From Arthrobacter castelli DSM 16402 (lineage in GTDB: Bacteria > Actinomycetota > Actinomycetes > Actinomycetales > Micrococcaceae): 64,000 bases of DNA. Location: positions 62,001 to 126,000 of the forward strand of contig NZ_AUMN01000007.1 in the NCBI RefSeq assembly GCF_000430705.1, given 5' to 3'. The translations under genes were made by a program, and so were the position numbers. Below the pieces are notes generated by a model, which saw only the letters and a program-made list of their open reading frames with translations, had not been told where the DNA came from and made no database searches. Shown here one piece after another: positions 24,063-33,203 of this stretch (the stretch's first letter is position 1; each line of letters starts with the position of its first letter).

Positions 24063-27000
24063 ATGGATGCTCCACTGGAACAGTTCACCGCCGCCACCCG
24101 GCAGTGGTTCGAAGGAGCCTTTGCCGCGCCAACCGACTCACAGGTCGGAGCCTGGAACGCGATTACGGCCGATGCCAACACGCTGGTGGTTGCCCCGACC
24201 GGGTCCGGCAAGACCCTTGCCGCGTTCCTCTCCGCACTCGATCGATTAATCGCCCACCCGAATGAGGGCAAGCGCGGAACCCGGGTGCTGTACGTTTCGC
24301 CGCTTAAGGCGCTCGGCGTCGACGTCGAACGCAACCTGCGCTCCCCGCTGATCGGCATCGCCCAGACCGCGAAGAAGCTGTCAGTGGAACCGCCGCATGT
24401 CAGCGTCGGCGTACGCTCCGGCGACACCAGCCAGTCCGAGCGCCGGGCGATGCTGGCACGGCCTCCGGACATTCTAATCACCACACCGGAGTCATTGTTC
24501 CTGATGCTCACCTCCCGTGCGCGGTCCACGCTGGCCGACGTCGACACGGTAATCGTCGACGAGGTGCATGCGGTGGCCGGCACCAAGCGCGGAGCGCACC
24601 TGGCCCTGACGCTGGAACGGCTCGACGCCATGCTGTCCCGGCCGGCGCAGCGGATCGGTTTGTCCGCCACGGTGGAACCTCACGACACGGTGGCCCGTTT
24701 CCTGGGCGGCAATTCGCCGGTGACCATCGTTGCACCCGAGGCGCAGAAGAACTGGGATGTCACAGTCTCGGTCCCGGTGCCGGATATGACCGAGTTGCCA
24801 GCCGCTGCCGCGGACGACGACGACGGCACGGCACCGCAAGCTTCCATCTGGCCCCATGTGGAAGAACGGATTGCGGATCTGGTCGCGGCCAGGCAATCCA
24901 GCATTGTCTTCGCCAACTCGCGACGGCTGGCCGAACGGCTGACGTCGCGGCTCAATGAGATCCACGCGAACCGGCTGGCCTGGGCCGACACCTCGGTGCG
25001 GGATGTTCCCGACGGCCCGCGGCCGGCTTCCGGAAATGGTTCGAAGCCGCCGGCCGAAATCATGGCCCAGGCCGGCTCCACGTCCGGCGCCGGGCAGGGC
25101 GACGGTTCCGGAGGGCTAAGGCGAAGCGGCGAGGGGCCCGCCCCGAGCGTGCGAGGGGAGGGGGCCGCTGAAGACGCAGTGCTGGCCCGGGCGCATCATG
25201 GTTCGGTCAGCAAGGAGGCCCGGGCCCTGATCGAGGACGACCTCAAGTCCGGACGGCTGCGGTGCGTGGTCGCCACCAGCAGCCTGGAACTCGGCATCGA
25301 TATGGGCGCCGTCGACTTGGTGGTCCAGGTTGAGTCCCCGCCGTCGGTCGCCAGCGGGCTGCAGCGCGTCGGCCGCGCCGGGCACCAGGTGGGCGAGATT
25401 TCCGAGGGGGTCTTCTTTCCCAAGCACCGCGGGGACCTGGTGCATTCTGCGATCACGGTTGAACGCATGCTCGCCGGGCGGATCGAACCGCTGTCCATAC
25501 CGTCCAATCCGCTGGACGTGCTGGCCCAGCAGACCGTGGCGGCGTGCGCGCTGGACAGCATCGACGTCGAGGAATGGTTCGACGTCGTCCGCCGCTCGGC
25601 GCCCTTCGCCTCCCTCCCCCGGTCGGCGTTTGAAGCCACGCTGGACCTGATGGCCGGCCGATATCCCTCCGACGAGTTCGCCGGGCTGCGGCCGCGAATC
25701 GTGTGGGACCGGGTGGCCGAAACGATTACCGGCCGTCCCGGGGCGCAGCGCCTCGCCGTCACCTCCGGCGGTACCATCCCCGACCGCGGGCTGTTTGGTG
25801 TCTATCTGGTCAGCGGACAGGACACCGACACGTCGAAGGCGCCCGGCGGCCGCCGGGTGGGCGAGCTGGACGAGGAGATGGTCTACGAGTCCCGGGTGGG
25901 CGACGTCTTCGCGCTCGGGGCCACCAGCTGGCGGATCGAGGACATCACCCACGACCGAGTGCTGGTCACCCCCGCCTACGGCCAGCCCGGCAAGCTGCCC
26001 TTCTGGAAGGGGGACAGCCCCGGCCGGCCGGTGGAACTGGGCCGCGCGCTGGGCACCTTCATCCGGGAACTGTCCAACACCGACGCCGACACCGCCAGGA
26101 AGCGCTGCCTCGACTGCGGGCTCGACGACTGGGCGGTCGACAACCTGCTCGCGTATCTAACCGAACAGGCCACGGCCACCGGCCAGGTGCCTGACGACCG
26201 GGCACTCGTCGTCGAACGTTTCCAGGACGAGCTGGGCGACTGGCGGGTGGTGCTCCATTCCCCGTTCGGCATGCCCGTGCACGCCCCCTGGGCGCTGGCG
26301 GTGGGCGCCCGGCTGGAGCAGCGTTACGGGATGGACGGGTCAGCCATGGCCTCCGACGACGGCATCGTGCTGCGGGTGCCGATGATGGACGACGAGCCGC
26401 CCGGCGCCGACCTGTTCCTGTTCGATCCGGCCGAACTCGAAACCATCGTCACCGCCGAAGTGGGCGGATCCGCCCTGTTCGCCTCCCGGTTCAGGGAGTG
26501 TGCGGCACGGGCGCTGCTGCTGCCCCGGCAGAACCCTGGCAAGCGCTCCCCGCTCTGGCAGCAGCGGCAACGGTCCGCGCAGCTGCTGGACGTGGCGCGC
26601 AAGTACCCGACGTTCCCCATCGTGCTGGAAACGGTGCGCGAGTGCCTGCAGGACGTCTACGATGTGCCGGCGCTGCAGGACATTGCCGGGCAGATTGAAC
26701 GCCGCGAGCTCCGGGTACTGGAGACCACCACCGGCCAGCCGTCCCCGTTCGCGCGCTCGCTGTTGTTCGGCTACGTCGCGTCCTTCCTCTACGAGGGCGA
26801 CAGCCCACTGGCCGAGCGCCGTGCGGCGGCCTTGTCGTTGGATCCGTCGATGCTGGCCGAGCTGCTCGGCCGGGCGGAGCTGCGGGAATTGCTCGACGCC
26901 GAGGTTATCGCCCGTACGGAGGCGGAGCTCCAGCGGCTGGCACCGGACCGGAGGGTGCACGGGATTGAAGGGGTCGCGGACCTGCTGCGGCTGCTGGGTC

Positions 27001-29297
27001 CGCTGACGACGTCGGAGGTCGCCGCCCGGCTGGACTCAGGTGAGCGGAACGGCCCGAACGGCGCCGTACCAGCGGGCAGCGCGAGTGGAACCGGCAGCGC
27101 CGGCAGTGCGGGCAGCGCGGGTGGAACCGGCAGTGCGGGCAGCGCGGGTGGAACCGGCAGTGCGGGCAGCGCGGGTGGAACCGGCAGCGCGAGTGGAACC
27201 GGCAGCGCTGGCAGTGCCGGCGGCGCCGCTGCCCGTACATCCGCCGAGGTAGCTACTTCGCCGTCAGGTAGCCCGTTGCAAGGGGCTACCTCGCGGGTAA
27301 GGGACTACCTCAGTGGGGACGACGGCGGATATCCTCTCCGGGACTCCAACTGGCACCAGGGCGGCGACTACCCCGAAGGCAACCAGGGCGGCGACTACCC
27401 CGGAGGTAACCAGGGCGAGGACCCCGGAGGCAGCCCGGGCGGACACGAGGCGGCGCTGCTGCACTTGGAGAACCTGGTCAAGACGAACCGCGCGCTGCGT
27501 GTGAACATCGCAGGCATCGAACAGTGGGCGCCCATCGAAGATGCCGCCCGGTTGCGCGATGCGCTCGGAACACCGCTGCCCATGGGGGTGCCGCTGGCCT
27601 TCGTCGAACCGGTCGCTGACCCGCTCGGAGACCTGATCGGCCGGTATGCCCGCACGCACGGACCGTTCACCAGCGCCGAGACGGCCGGCCGGCTGGGACT
27701 CGGCACCGCCGTCGTCGAGTCCACCCTGCGCAGGCTTGCCGACGAGTCCCGGGTGGTCGAAGGGGAATTCCGACCCGCCGAATCCGGCCCCGCAGCCGAC
27801 GATGCTGCGCTGGCCGGCCTCACCGTCGATCACGCTCCGGCCGGTTCCGAATGGTGCGACACCGACGTGCTGCGCAAACTGCGCCGGCGCTCGCTGGCCG
27901 CGTTGCGCCACGACGTCGAACCTGTCGATCCCGCAACCTACGGGCGGTTCCTTCCTTCGTGGCAGAACGTGATCGGCTCTCCAGGCTCCACCAGTTTGCG
28001 CGGACTGGAAGGCGTGGCTTCGGTCATCGACCAGCTCGCCGGCGTCCCCATCCCGGCATCGGCCTGGGAGCCACTGGTGTTGTCCGCGCGGGTGTCCGAC
28101 TACTCGCCGTCGATGCTCGATGAACTCATGGCCAGCGGAGAGGTACTGTGGGCCGGTGCCGGATCCGTAGCCGGCAATGACGGGTGGATCAGCCTGCATC
28201 TGGCCGACAGCGCGCCGTTGACCTTGAACCCGTCGGACTCCTTCGAGCCCTCCCGCATGCAGCAGCGGATCATGGACTACCTCGAAAACGGTGGAGCTTA
28301 CTTCTTCCGCCAGTTGGCGGACGTGGCCCTGGCCGGCACGGAAGCAGACGCCGCACCGGCCACACCTGCGGCCGAAGGCACCGGCGACGAGGCGGTCATC
28401 GACGCGCTGTGGGACCTGGCGTGGGAGGGCAGGATCAGCAACGACACCTTCACCCCGGTGCGGTCACTGCTGGCGGGAGGCCGCACCGCCCACAAGCAAC
28501 GTGCCACCACTCCGCGGGTGCGTTCCATGCGGCACAGCAGGCGCGGTTCCCTGCCCGGGCGAGGCTTGGGGGCGCGCGGCATGGCGGGTTCCGCTGCGGG
28601 CGGGAGCTCCGGCGGGCCTCGCAGCTCTCCGCCGATCGTGGCCGGACGATGGTCGCTGTTGCCGGCCACGGAACGGGACACCACCGTGTACGCCCATGCC
28701 ACCGCGGAGTTGCTGCTGGACCGCTATGGCATCCTCACCCGCGGCGCCGTGTCCGCCGAGGGAATCCCGGGAGGTTTCGCACTGCAATACAAGGTGTTGA
28801 CCGGCCTCGAAGACATGGGCCGGTGCCGCCGCGGATACTTCATCGAGTCCCTGGGCGCTGCCCAGTTCGCGCTTCCCTCCACCGTCGACCGGGTCCGTTC
28901 GTTCAACGATGACGCGCAGCTACAGAAACGGGACCCCAATGCGGTGGCGCTGGCGGCAACAGACCCGGCCAACCCCTACGGCGCGGCCCTGCCATGGCCC
29001 GGCAGCGAGACCGGACACCGCCCGGGCAGGAAGGCCGGGGCCATGGTGATCCTGGTTGACGGGGAGCTCTCGTTGTACGTGGAAAGAGGCGGCAAAACTC
29101 TGTTGGCGTTCACGGACGACGACGGGATCCTCGCCCCGGCGGCCCGGGCACTGGCCGGCACAGTGCGCCGCGGCGCTGTCGACAAACTCGCCGTCGAGAA
29201 GGTCAACGGCACCGAAATCCTGGGCTCGCCGATGGGCCAGGCGCTGGAGGAGGCCGGCTTCTACACCACTCCGCGCGGCCTGCGTATCAGGAAATAG
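24063..29297 (+). CDS. lhr: Lhr-type ATP-dependent DNA helicase, unusually long
   Basis: The 1744-residue superfamily 2 helicase unwinds DNA or RNA:DNA duplexes and is linked to DNA repair. Walker A APTGSGKT is at residues 44-51, the DEVH box at 166-169, motif III as LSATVEP, and motif VI as RVGRAGHQVG. The Lhr core, winged helix and C-terminal domain follow. The protein is some 200 residues longer than usual Lhr (~1500): a Gly/Ser/Pro insert lies near residues 320-375, and a GTGSAGSAG repeat plus a Gly-Asn-Gln-Asp tract lies near 1006-1125, separating core and C-terminal parts. nei follows 8 nt downstream, the same gene order as in mycobacteria (lhr-nei). The ATG is the first in frame after the lipoprotein gene. 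Confidence 0.95.
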   Translation: MDAPLEQFTAATRQWFEGAFAAPTDSQVGAWNAITADANTLVVAPTGSGKTLAAFLSALDRLIAHPNEGKRGTRVLYVSPLKALGVDVERNLRSPLIGIAQTAKKLSVEPPHVSVGVRSGDTSQSERRAMLARPPDILITTPESLFLMLTSRARSTLADVDTVIVDEVHAVAGTKRGAHLALTLERLDAMLSRPAQRIGLSATVEPHDTVARFLGGNSPVTIVAPEAQKNWDVTVSVPVPDMTELPAAAADDDDGTAPQASIWPHVEERIADLVAARQSSIVFANSRRLAERLTSRLNEIHANRLAWADTSVRDVPDGPRPASGNGSKPPAEIMAQAGSTSGAGQGDGSGGLRRSGEGPAPSVRGEGAAEDAVLARAHHGSVSKEARALIEDDLKSGRLRCVVATSSLELGIDMGAVDLVVQVESPPSVASGLQRVGRAGHQVGEISEGVFFPKHRGDLVHSAITVERMLAGRIEPLSIPSNPLDVLAQQTVAACALDSIDVEEWFDVVRRSAPFASLPRSAFEATLDLMAGRYPSDEFAGLRPRIVWDRVAETITGRPGAQRLAVTSGGTIPDRGLFGVYLVSGQDTDTSKAPGGRRVGELDEEMVYESRVGDVFALGATSWRIEDITHDRVLVTPAYGQPGKLPFWKGDSPGRPVELGRALGTFIRELSNTDADTARKRCLDCGLDDWAVDNLLAYLTEQATATGQVPDDRALVVERFQDELGDWRVVLHSPFGMPVHAPWALAVGARLEQRYGMDGSAMASDDGIVLRVPMMDDEPPGADLFLFDPAELETIVTAEVGGSALFASRFRECAARALLLPRQNPGKRSPLWQQRQRSAQLLDVARKYPTFPIVLETVRECLQDVYDVPALQDIAGQIERRELRVLETTTGQPSPFARSLLFGYVASFLYEGDSPLAERRAAALSLDPSMLAELLGRAELRELLDAEVIARTEAELQRLAPDRRVHGIEGVADLLRLLGPLTTSEVAARLDSGERNGPNGAVPAGSASGTGSAGSAGSAGGTGSAGSAGGTGSAGSAGGTGSASGTGSAGSAGGAAARTSAEVATSPSGSPLQGATSRVRDYLSGDDGGYPLRDSNWHQGGDYPEGNQGGDYPGGNQGEDPGGSPGGHEAALLHLENLVKTNRALRVNIAGIEQWAPIEDAARLRDALGTPLPMGVPLAFVEPVADPLGDLIGRYARTHGPFTSAETAGRLGLGTAVVESTLRRLADESRVVEGEFRPAESGPAADDAALAGLTVDHAPAGSEWCDTDVLRKLRRRSLAALRHDVEPVDPATYGRFLPSWQNVIGSPGSTSLRGLEGVASVIDQLAGVPIPASAWEPLVLSARVSDYSPSMLDELMASGEVLWAGAGSVAGNDGWISLHLADSAPLTLNPSDSFEPSRMQQRIMDYLENGGAYFFRQLADVALAGTEADAAPATPAAEGTGDEAVIDALWDLAWEGRISNDTFTPVRSLLAGGRTAHKQRATTPRVRSMRHSRRGSLPGRGLGARGMAGSAAGGSSGGPRSSPPIVAGRWSLLPATERDTTVYAHATAELLLDRYGILTRGAVSAEGIPGGFALQYKVLTGLEDMGRCRRGYFIESLGAAQFALPSTVDRVRSFNDDAQLQKRDPNAVALAATDPANPYGAALPWPGSETGHRPGRKAGAMVILVDGELSLYVERGGKTLLAFTDDDGILAPAARALAGTVRRGAVDKLAVEKVNGTEILGSPMGQALEEAGFYTTPRGLRIRK
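27078..27226 (+). repeat. In-frame 27-nt minisatellite in lhr
   Basis: The unit GGAACCGGCAGTGCGGGCAG plus CGCGGGT (27 nt) is repeated about three times perfectly with degenerate flanking copies, encoding the nonapeptide GTGSAGSAG. It forms a flexible linker between the Lhr core and C-terminal domains. A unit length divisible by three would keep the frame open if copy number changes. Confidence 0.8.
27242..27317 (+). repeat. GTAGC-type dispersed hairpin repeat, copy A (inside lhr)
   Basis: About 61 of 77 aligned bases match copy B at 44241-44316 by hand. Internal arms GGTAGCCC (27267-27274) and GGGCTACC (27283-27290) pair perfectly around GTTGCAAG, and outer GAGGTAG/CTACCTC arms also pair. 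It is read in frame as part of the Lhr linker (residues about 1061-1086). Confidence 0.75.
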
Positions 29298-29304
29298 GAG
29301 CGCC

Positions 29305-30132
29305 GTGCCTGAAGGCGACACCGTCAGTGCGACCGCGAATCGCCTCCACCGTGCCCTGGCCGGCCGGGAGCTGATCCGCAGCGATTTCCGGGTTCCGCGG
29401 TACGCCACCGTGGATTTGTCCGGCAGCACTGTCACCGAGGTGGTGGCTCGCGGCAAGCACCTGCTGGTCCGCATCGACGCGGACACCCCGGTGACGGTGC
29501 ACTCGCATCTGAAGATGGAGGGCACGTGGCATGTCTACCGCCCGGGTCAAAAATGGCGCCGTCCTGCCTTTACCGCACGCGTCGTGCTGACCACCCCCGA
29601 CTCGGTCGCAGTCGGGTATTCTCTCGGGATTCTCGACGTGATCCCCACCGCCTCTGAACCGGGCGCCGTCGGACGCCTTGGTCCGGATCTGCTGGGCCCG
29701 GATTGGGATCTTCACGAGGCTCTCCGCCGGCTGCTGCGGAACCCGGATCGGGCCATTGGGCTGGCCCTGCTGGACCAGCGCAACCTCGCGGGTATCGGCA
29801 ATATCCACCGCAATGAGGCGTGCTTCCTGGCCCGGGTGCACCCGGGCACCGCCGTGTCCGAGGTGCCACGGCTCGAGCGCATGGTCGCGACCGCCCGGCG
29901 GCTGCTGCAAGTGAATCGGGACCGGAAGCTCCGCACGGCGGCCGGCGCTGCATCAGCCGGCTCCGGATTGTGGGTCCACCGACGTCACGGCCGGCCGTGC
30001 CATCGGTGCGGGACGCTGGTGCGGCGGGGCCGGCTGGGGGATCCGACGACGGCGGCGCGCGACATCTACTATTGTCCTTTCTGCCAGCGGCCAGGTAATC
30101 AGGACGTGTTGGACACCTCCGGCATCGAGTGA
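29305..30132 (+). CDS. nei: Endonuclease VIII / formamidopyrimidine-DNA glycosylase family (Nei)
   Basis: The 275-residue base-excision repair enzyme removes oxidised pyrimidines and nicks the abasic site. After removal of fMet the catalytic proline and glutamate are Pro2 and Glu3 (MPEGDT), characteristic of Nei rather than Fpg (PELPEV). The helix-two-turn-helix region LLDQRNLAGIGNIHRNE and the C-terminal zinc finger (CHRC and CPFC pairs) are present. It starts with GTG behind AGGAG; longer in-frame starts lie inside lhr. The 8-nt gap from lhr implies co-transcription of two repair genes. Confidence 0.94.
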   Translation: MPEGDTVSATANRLHRALAGRELIRSDFRVPRYATVDLSGSTVTEVVARGKHLLVRIDADTPVTVHSHLKMEGTWHVYRPGQKWRRPAFTARVVLTTPDSVAVGYSLGILDVIPTASEPGAVGRLGPDLLGPDWDLHEALRRLLRNPDRAIGLALLDQRNLAGIGNIHRNEACFLARVHPGTAVSEVPRLERMVATARRLLQVNRDRKLRTAAGAASAGSGLWVHRRHGRPCHRCGTLVRRGRLGDPTTAARDIYYCPFCQRPGNQDVLDTSGIE

Positions 30133-30206
30133 AACTATAGGTGCTACCTCCGGCCCCGCCGCTGGAGGTTCCGTAGAGCGTTATGGCCCAGCGAAGGACG
30201 GATTCC

Positions 30207-30548
30207 ATGAACCAGCAGCCCGACGCCAGCAACACCGGGACAAGCAACACCATCAAGGTGGAACTGAACGAGACGGAGAGCCGCTACGACATTATGGTCG
30301 GCGGCCAATTGGCAGGCTTCACCGAATTCCGCGAAACAGACACTGAAATAGCTTTCACCCACACAGAGACCTTCGACGAGTTCGCAGGCCAGGGTCTGGG
30401 GCGCGAGCTGGTTGCAGGAGCCCTGTCGGATGCGGTCACCCACGGTAAAACCCTTGTGCCGTACTGCCCCTTCGTGGCCAAATACATCCGCCGGCATCCC
30501 GAAACCGCCCCGGATGTGCGATGGCCGGACTCGCCACGGCTCAGCTGA
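30207..30548 (+). CDS. Small GNAT-type N-acetyltransferase (YjdJ-like)
   Basis: The product is a ~113-residue mini-GNAT. The acetyl-CoA pyrophosphate loop reads FAGQGLGRELVAGAL and is followed by LVPYCPFVAKYIRRHPE, a conserved signature of this small subgroup (YjdJ/human GTLF3B type). The substrate is unknown. I prefer ATG 30207 (AAGGA 11 nt upstream); an in-frame ATG at 30183 would add eight residues. The gap before it from nei contains a short ACCTCC/GGAGGT inverted repeat at 30146-30169 related to the dispersed repeat family. Confidence 0.85.
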   Translation: MNQQPDASNTGTSNTIKVELNETESRYDIMVGGQLAGFTEFRETDTEIAFTHTETFDEFAGQGLGRELVAGALSDAVTHGKTLVPYCPFVAKYIRRHPETAPDVRWPDSPRLS

Positions 30549-30651
30549 CGATCCAGGCGCCTACAGCCCCCGGCGGCCGGAAATAATTTGACCGCCCTTT
30601 CTGTTCCGTGTGTAGATGCAAACGCATGCACTGACGGAAGGGGTCCTGGAA

Positions 30652-31275
30652 GTGGCCGATATAAAGCGAATCGCAGTGATTACGGCGGGGTTGAGCGAAC
30701 CGTCGTCGTCGAGGATGCTCGCCGACCAGCTGGCCGCGGATGCCCGCCGGCATCTGGAAGACGCGGGCGTGCAGGTGGAAGTGGACGTCTTCGAACTGCG
30801 CGATTCCGCCGTCGACATCGCAAACAACTTCGTCGCCGGGTTCGCCCCTCCACGGCTCACCGCCGTCATCGATACGGTCCTGGCTGCAGACGGCGTCGTC
30901 GCGGTCAGCCCCATCTTCTCCGCTTCCTACAGCGGGCTGTTCAAGTCGTTCTTCGACGTCATCGAAAACAAGGCACTCGTGGGCAAGCCGATCATTCTGG
31001 GCGCCACCGGCGGTTCCGCGCGCCATTCCCTGGCACTGGAGTATGCGCTCCGGCCGCTGTTCCAGTACCTGCGGGCAACTGTTACCCCGACGTCGGTCTA
31101 TGCCGGACCAGCCGACTGGGGCAACGGGGACGACACCGTCGACGGGCTCGCCGACCGCACTGATCGCGCTGGCAGCGAACTGGCCTCATTGATCCTGCAG
31201 CAGCGCCCGGCCCAGCGTTCGGCAGCCGGGGACGAGCTGTCGTTCGAGCAAATGCTGGCTCAAACCACATCCTGA
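30652..31275 (+). CDS. NADPH-dependent FMN reductase family protein
   Basis: The 207-residue flavodoxin-like reductase has an N-terminal strand RIAVITAGLSEPSSSRMLADQL that binds the FMN phosphate, and a mid-protein VVAVSPIFSASYSGLFKSFFDVI and ILGATGGSARHSL segment typical of the FMN-reductase group in Corynebacterium and relatives. It transfers electrons from NADPH to FMN, often to supply a monooxygenase, though none is adjacent. I start at GTG 30652 with GGAAGGGG upstream; an ATG at 30616 lacks a ribosome site. Its 3' end overlaps the convergent EamA gene by 16 bp. Confidence 0.88.
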   Translation: MADIKRIAVITAGLSEPSSSRMLADQLAADARRHLEDAGVQVEVDVFELRDSAVDIANNFVAGFAPPRLTAVIDTVLAADGVVAVSPIFSASYSGLFKSFFDVIENKALVGKPIILGATGGSARHSLALEYALRPLFQYLRATVTPTSVYAGPADWGNGDDTVDGLADRTDRAGSELASLILQQRPAQRSAAGDELSFEQMLAQTTS

Positions 31276-32177
31276 TCACGCCGGGGCGGAACCGGCTGAA
31301 CGTAGCGCTTGTTGTCCCGGTAGACGGCGGCGACCGCCAGCACGTTGGCCAGCGTGATCACCGCGATGGCCACCACCTCAAGCAGCGTCAGCGTTTCGGC
31401 CAGCAGCACCAATCCGGCCAGCGCGGCCAGGGCCGGGTGGATGCTGACCATCAGCGAGTACAACCCCGGCGGGATCCGCCGCAGCACAAAAAGATCGGCG
31501 GCGTAGGGCACAGCCGAGGACAGCACCCCGGCCAGGATCCCGATGAGGATGACCTGCGTCGTCACGCCGGACAGGTCAACGGTGAAAGCCGCCACCGGCA
31601 CGAACATCACCACCGAAGTGACCGCCGCCATGGCCGAAGCCTGCAGTCCCGGCAGTCGGGCGCCGGCCGCACGATTGGTCAGGATGTAGCCCGCCCAGCA
31701 GGCGCCTGCGCTTAAACCGAGCAGGATCCCGACCAGATCGTTGCTGGTTTGCGGACCGGCGAGGATGTAGACGCCGGAGGCCGCGGCGAGGGCACAGACC
31801 ACGTTGATCAGCCGCTTCGATGACAGCAGTGCCAGTGTCAGCGGCCCCAGGAACTCGAGGGTCACAGCCAGCCCCAGCCCGATCCGGTCGATCGCCAGGT
31901 AAAGGGTCAGGTTCATCATCCCCATCACCACCCCCAGTCCGATCCCCAGCATGAGCTGACCCCGGGTCATGGACAACACCGGCGGCCGCCCCAAGGGCAG
32001 GTGCACGGCCGCCATCACCACTTGCCGCACCGCAACCACGCCGACCGGCCCCAGCACTGGAAAAAGACTCGCCCCGACGGCGGCGCCGAACTGCTGGGAT
32101 GAGGCACCGACGACCAACATGCCAAGGCCCGACGACGCCTGGCCGGGAGTCTTCCTGCCGCGGAACAACGTCCTCAT
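31260..32177 (-). CDS. EamA/DMT superfamily transporter
   Basis: The 305-residue protein has ten hydrophobic segments in two EamA repeats, beginning MRTLFRGRK with a basic cytoplasmic N-terminus. It resembles RhtA/YdcZ-like metabolite exporters, notably LAIDRIGLGLAVTLEFLGPL in the first repeat, which matches the threonine/homoserine exporter RhtA. The open frame extends far upstream but those residues are the shadow of the divergent pseudouridine synthase. The substrate is not determined from sequence. Confidence 0.88.
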   Translation of the reverse strand: MRTLFRGRKTPGQASSGLGMLVVGASSQQFGAAVGASLFPVLGPVGVVAVRQVVMAAVHLPLGRPPVLSMTRGQLMLGIGLGVVMGMMNLTLYLAIDRIGLGLAVTLEFLGPLTLALLSSKRLINVVCALAAASGVYILAGPQTSNDLVGILLGLSAGACWAGYILTNRAAGARLPGLQASAMAAVTSVVMFVPVAAFTVDLSGVTTQVILIGILAGVLSSAVPYAADLFVLRRIPPGLYSLMVSIHPALAALAGLVLLAETLTLLEVVAIAVITLANVLAVAAVYRDNKRYVQPVPPRRDQDVV

Positions 32178-32246
32178 AGTCACAGTTAACGCTCTGCATC
32201 CCCCACACGGAAAATCTGCCGGTCCGCGACGGTAGAGTGGGGTGGC

Positions 32247-33170
32247 GTGATGACCTCCCCGCTGCCCGTCCGCAACGGCGTCAACGCAACCCGCCTGCGG
32301 CTGCCCGACGAAGGTCACTGGACCACTGCCATGGAATACGTGCTGCAGCGCTTCAACCATGTGGACCCCGACGGCATCGTCGAGCGCTTCGAGCGCGGCG
32401 AGGTGGTGGGGGTCGGCGGGGTGCCGCTGACCCCTCAGACACCGCTCGGCGAGCACACCTTCATCTGGTACTACCGGCAGCTTCCGGATGAACGCCGGAT
32501 CCCCGTTGAGCTGGATATCCTTCACCGCGACGACAACCTGCTGGTGGTGGATAAGCCGCACTTCCTGCCCACCACTCCCGGCGGCATGTTCGTCACCGAG
32601 TCGGCGCTGGTGCGGTTGCGGGTGTTGCTTGATATGCCGGATCTGGCCCCCATCCACCGGCTGGACCGGATGACGGCCGGAGTGCTGCTCTTCGCCACCA
32701 ATCCGCAGACCCGGGGCAAGTACCAGGTGTTGTTCGAGCGCCGGAAGGTGCGCAAAACCTATGAGGCAGTCGCCCCGGTGGACCCCGCCCTGGAGCTGCC
32801 GGCCACTTTCCGCAGCCGGATGTACAAGTCCCGCGACTACCTGCTCACCCAGGAACTCCCCGGAGAGCCCAACGCCGAGACCCGGGTCGAGCTGGTGCAA
32901 TCGCACGCCGGGCTCGGCCGGTACCGGCTGGAGCCGCACACCGGCAAGACCCACCAGCTGCGGGTGCACATGGCATCCGCCGGGATCGGCATCCTCAACG
33001 ACCGCTTCTACCCGACGTTGCAGCCCGAAGCGGAAGATGATCACAGCAAGCCGCTGCAGCTGCTGGCCCGATCGATCGAGTTCACGGATCCGCTGACCGG
33101 GGCGCCGGCCAAGTTCACCAGCCGGTTACAACTGGATGAATTCGTCTCCAAGCTAAACAGACACCCATAG
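32247..33170 (+). CDS. RluA-family RNA pseudouridine synthase
   Basis: The 307-residue enzyme isomerises uridine in rRNA or tRNA. The catalytic aspartate is in the signature HRLDRMTAGVLLF near residue 135, and LEPHTGKTHQLRVHMA is the second conserved block. The N-terminus lacks a clear S4 domain but has an RFERGEVVGVGG-like strand. Which RNA position it modifies is not evident. GTG 32247 and ATG 32250 are adjacent possible starts. It is divergent from the EamA gene. Confidence 0.92.
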   Translation: MMTSPLPVRNGVNATRLRLPDEGHWTTAMEYVLQRFNHVDPDGIVERFERGEVVGVGGVPLTPQTPLGEHTFIWYYRQLPDERRIPVELDILHRDDNLLVVDKPHFLPTTPGGMFVTESALVRLRVLLDMPDLAPIHRLDRMTAGVLLFATNPQTRGKYQVLFERRKVRKTYEAVAPVDPALELPATFRSRMYKSRDYLLTQELPGEPNAETRVELVQSHAGLGRYRLEPHTGKTHQLRVHMASAGIGILNDRFYPTLQPEAEDDHSKPLQLLARSIEFTDPLTGAPAKFTSRLQLDEFVSKLNRHP

Positions 33171-33203
33171 CTTTTCCCCACCTCCCCGGGCTAGATTTGA
33201 CTC

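Noticed and set aside
27078-27317. Possible CRISPR-like array in lhr
   Set aside because: Units are directly adjacent without unique spacers and keep one reading frame, so this is a coding minisatellite.
27264-28199. Minus-strand open frame inside lhr
   Set aside because: Low-complexity product mirroring the repeats; lhr frame is continuous with known helicase motifs.
32178-33044. N-terminal extension of the EamA frame to 594 residues
   Set aside because: The added residues are antisense to the pseudouridine synthase and not membrane-like; a proper ATG exists at 32177.
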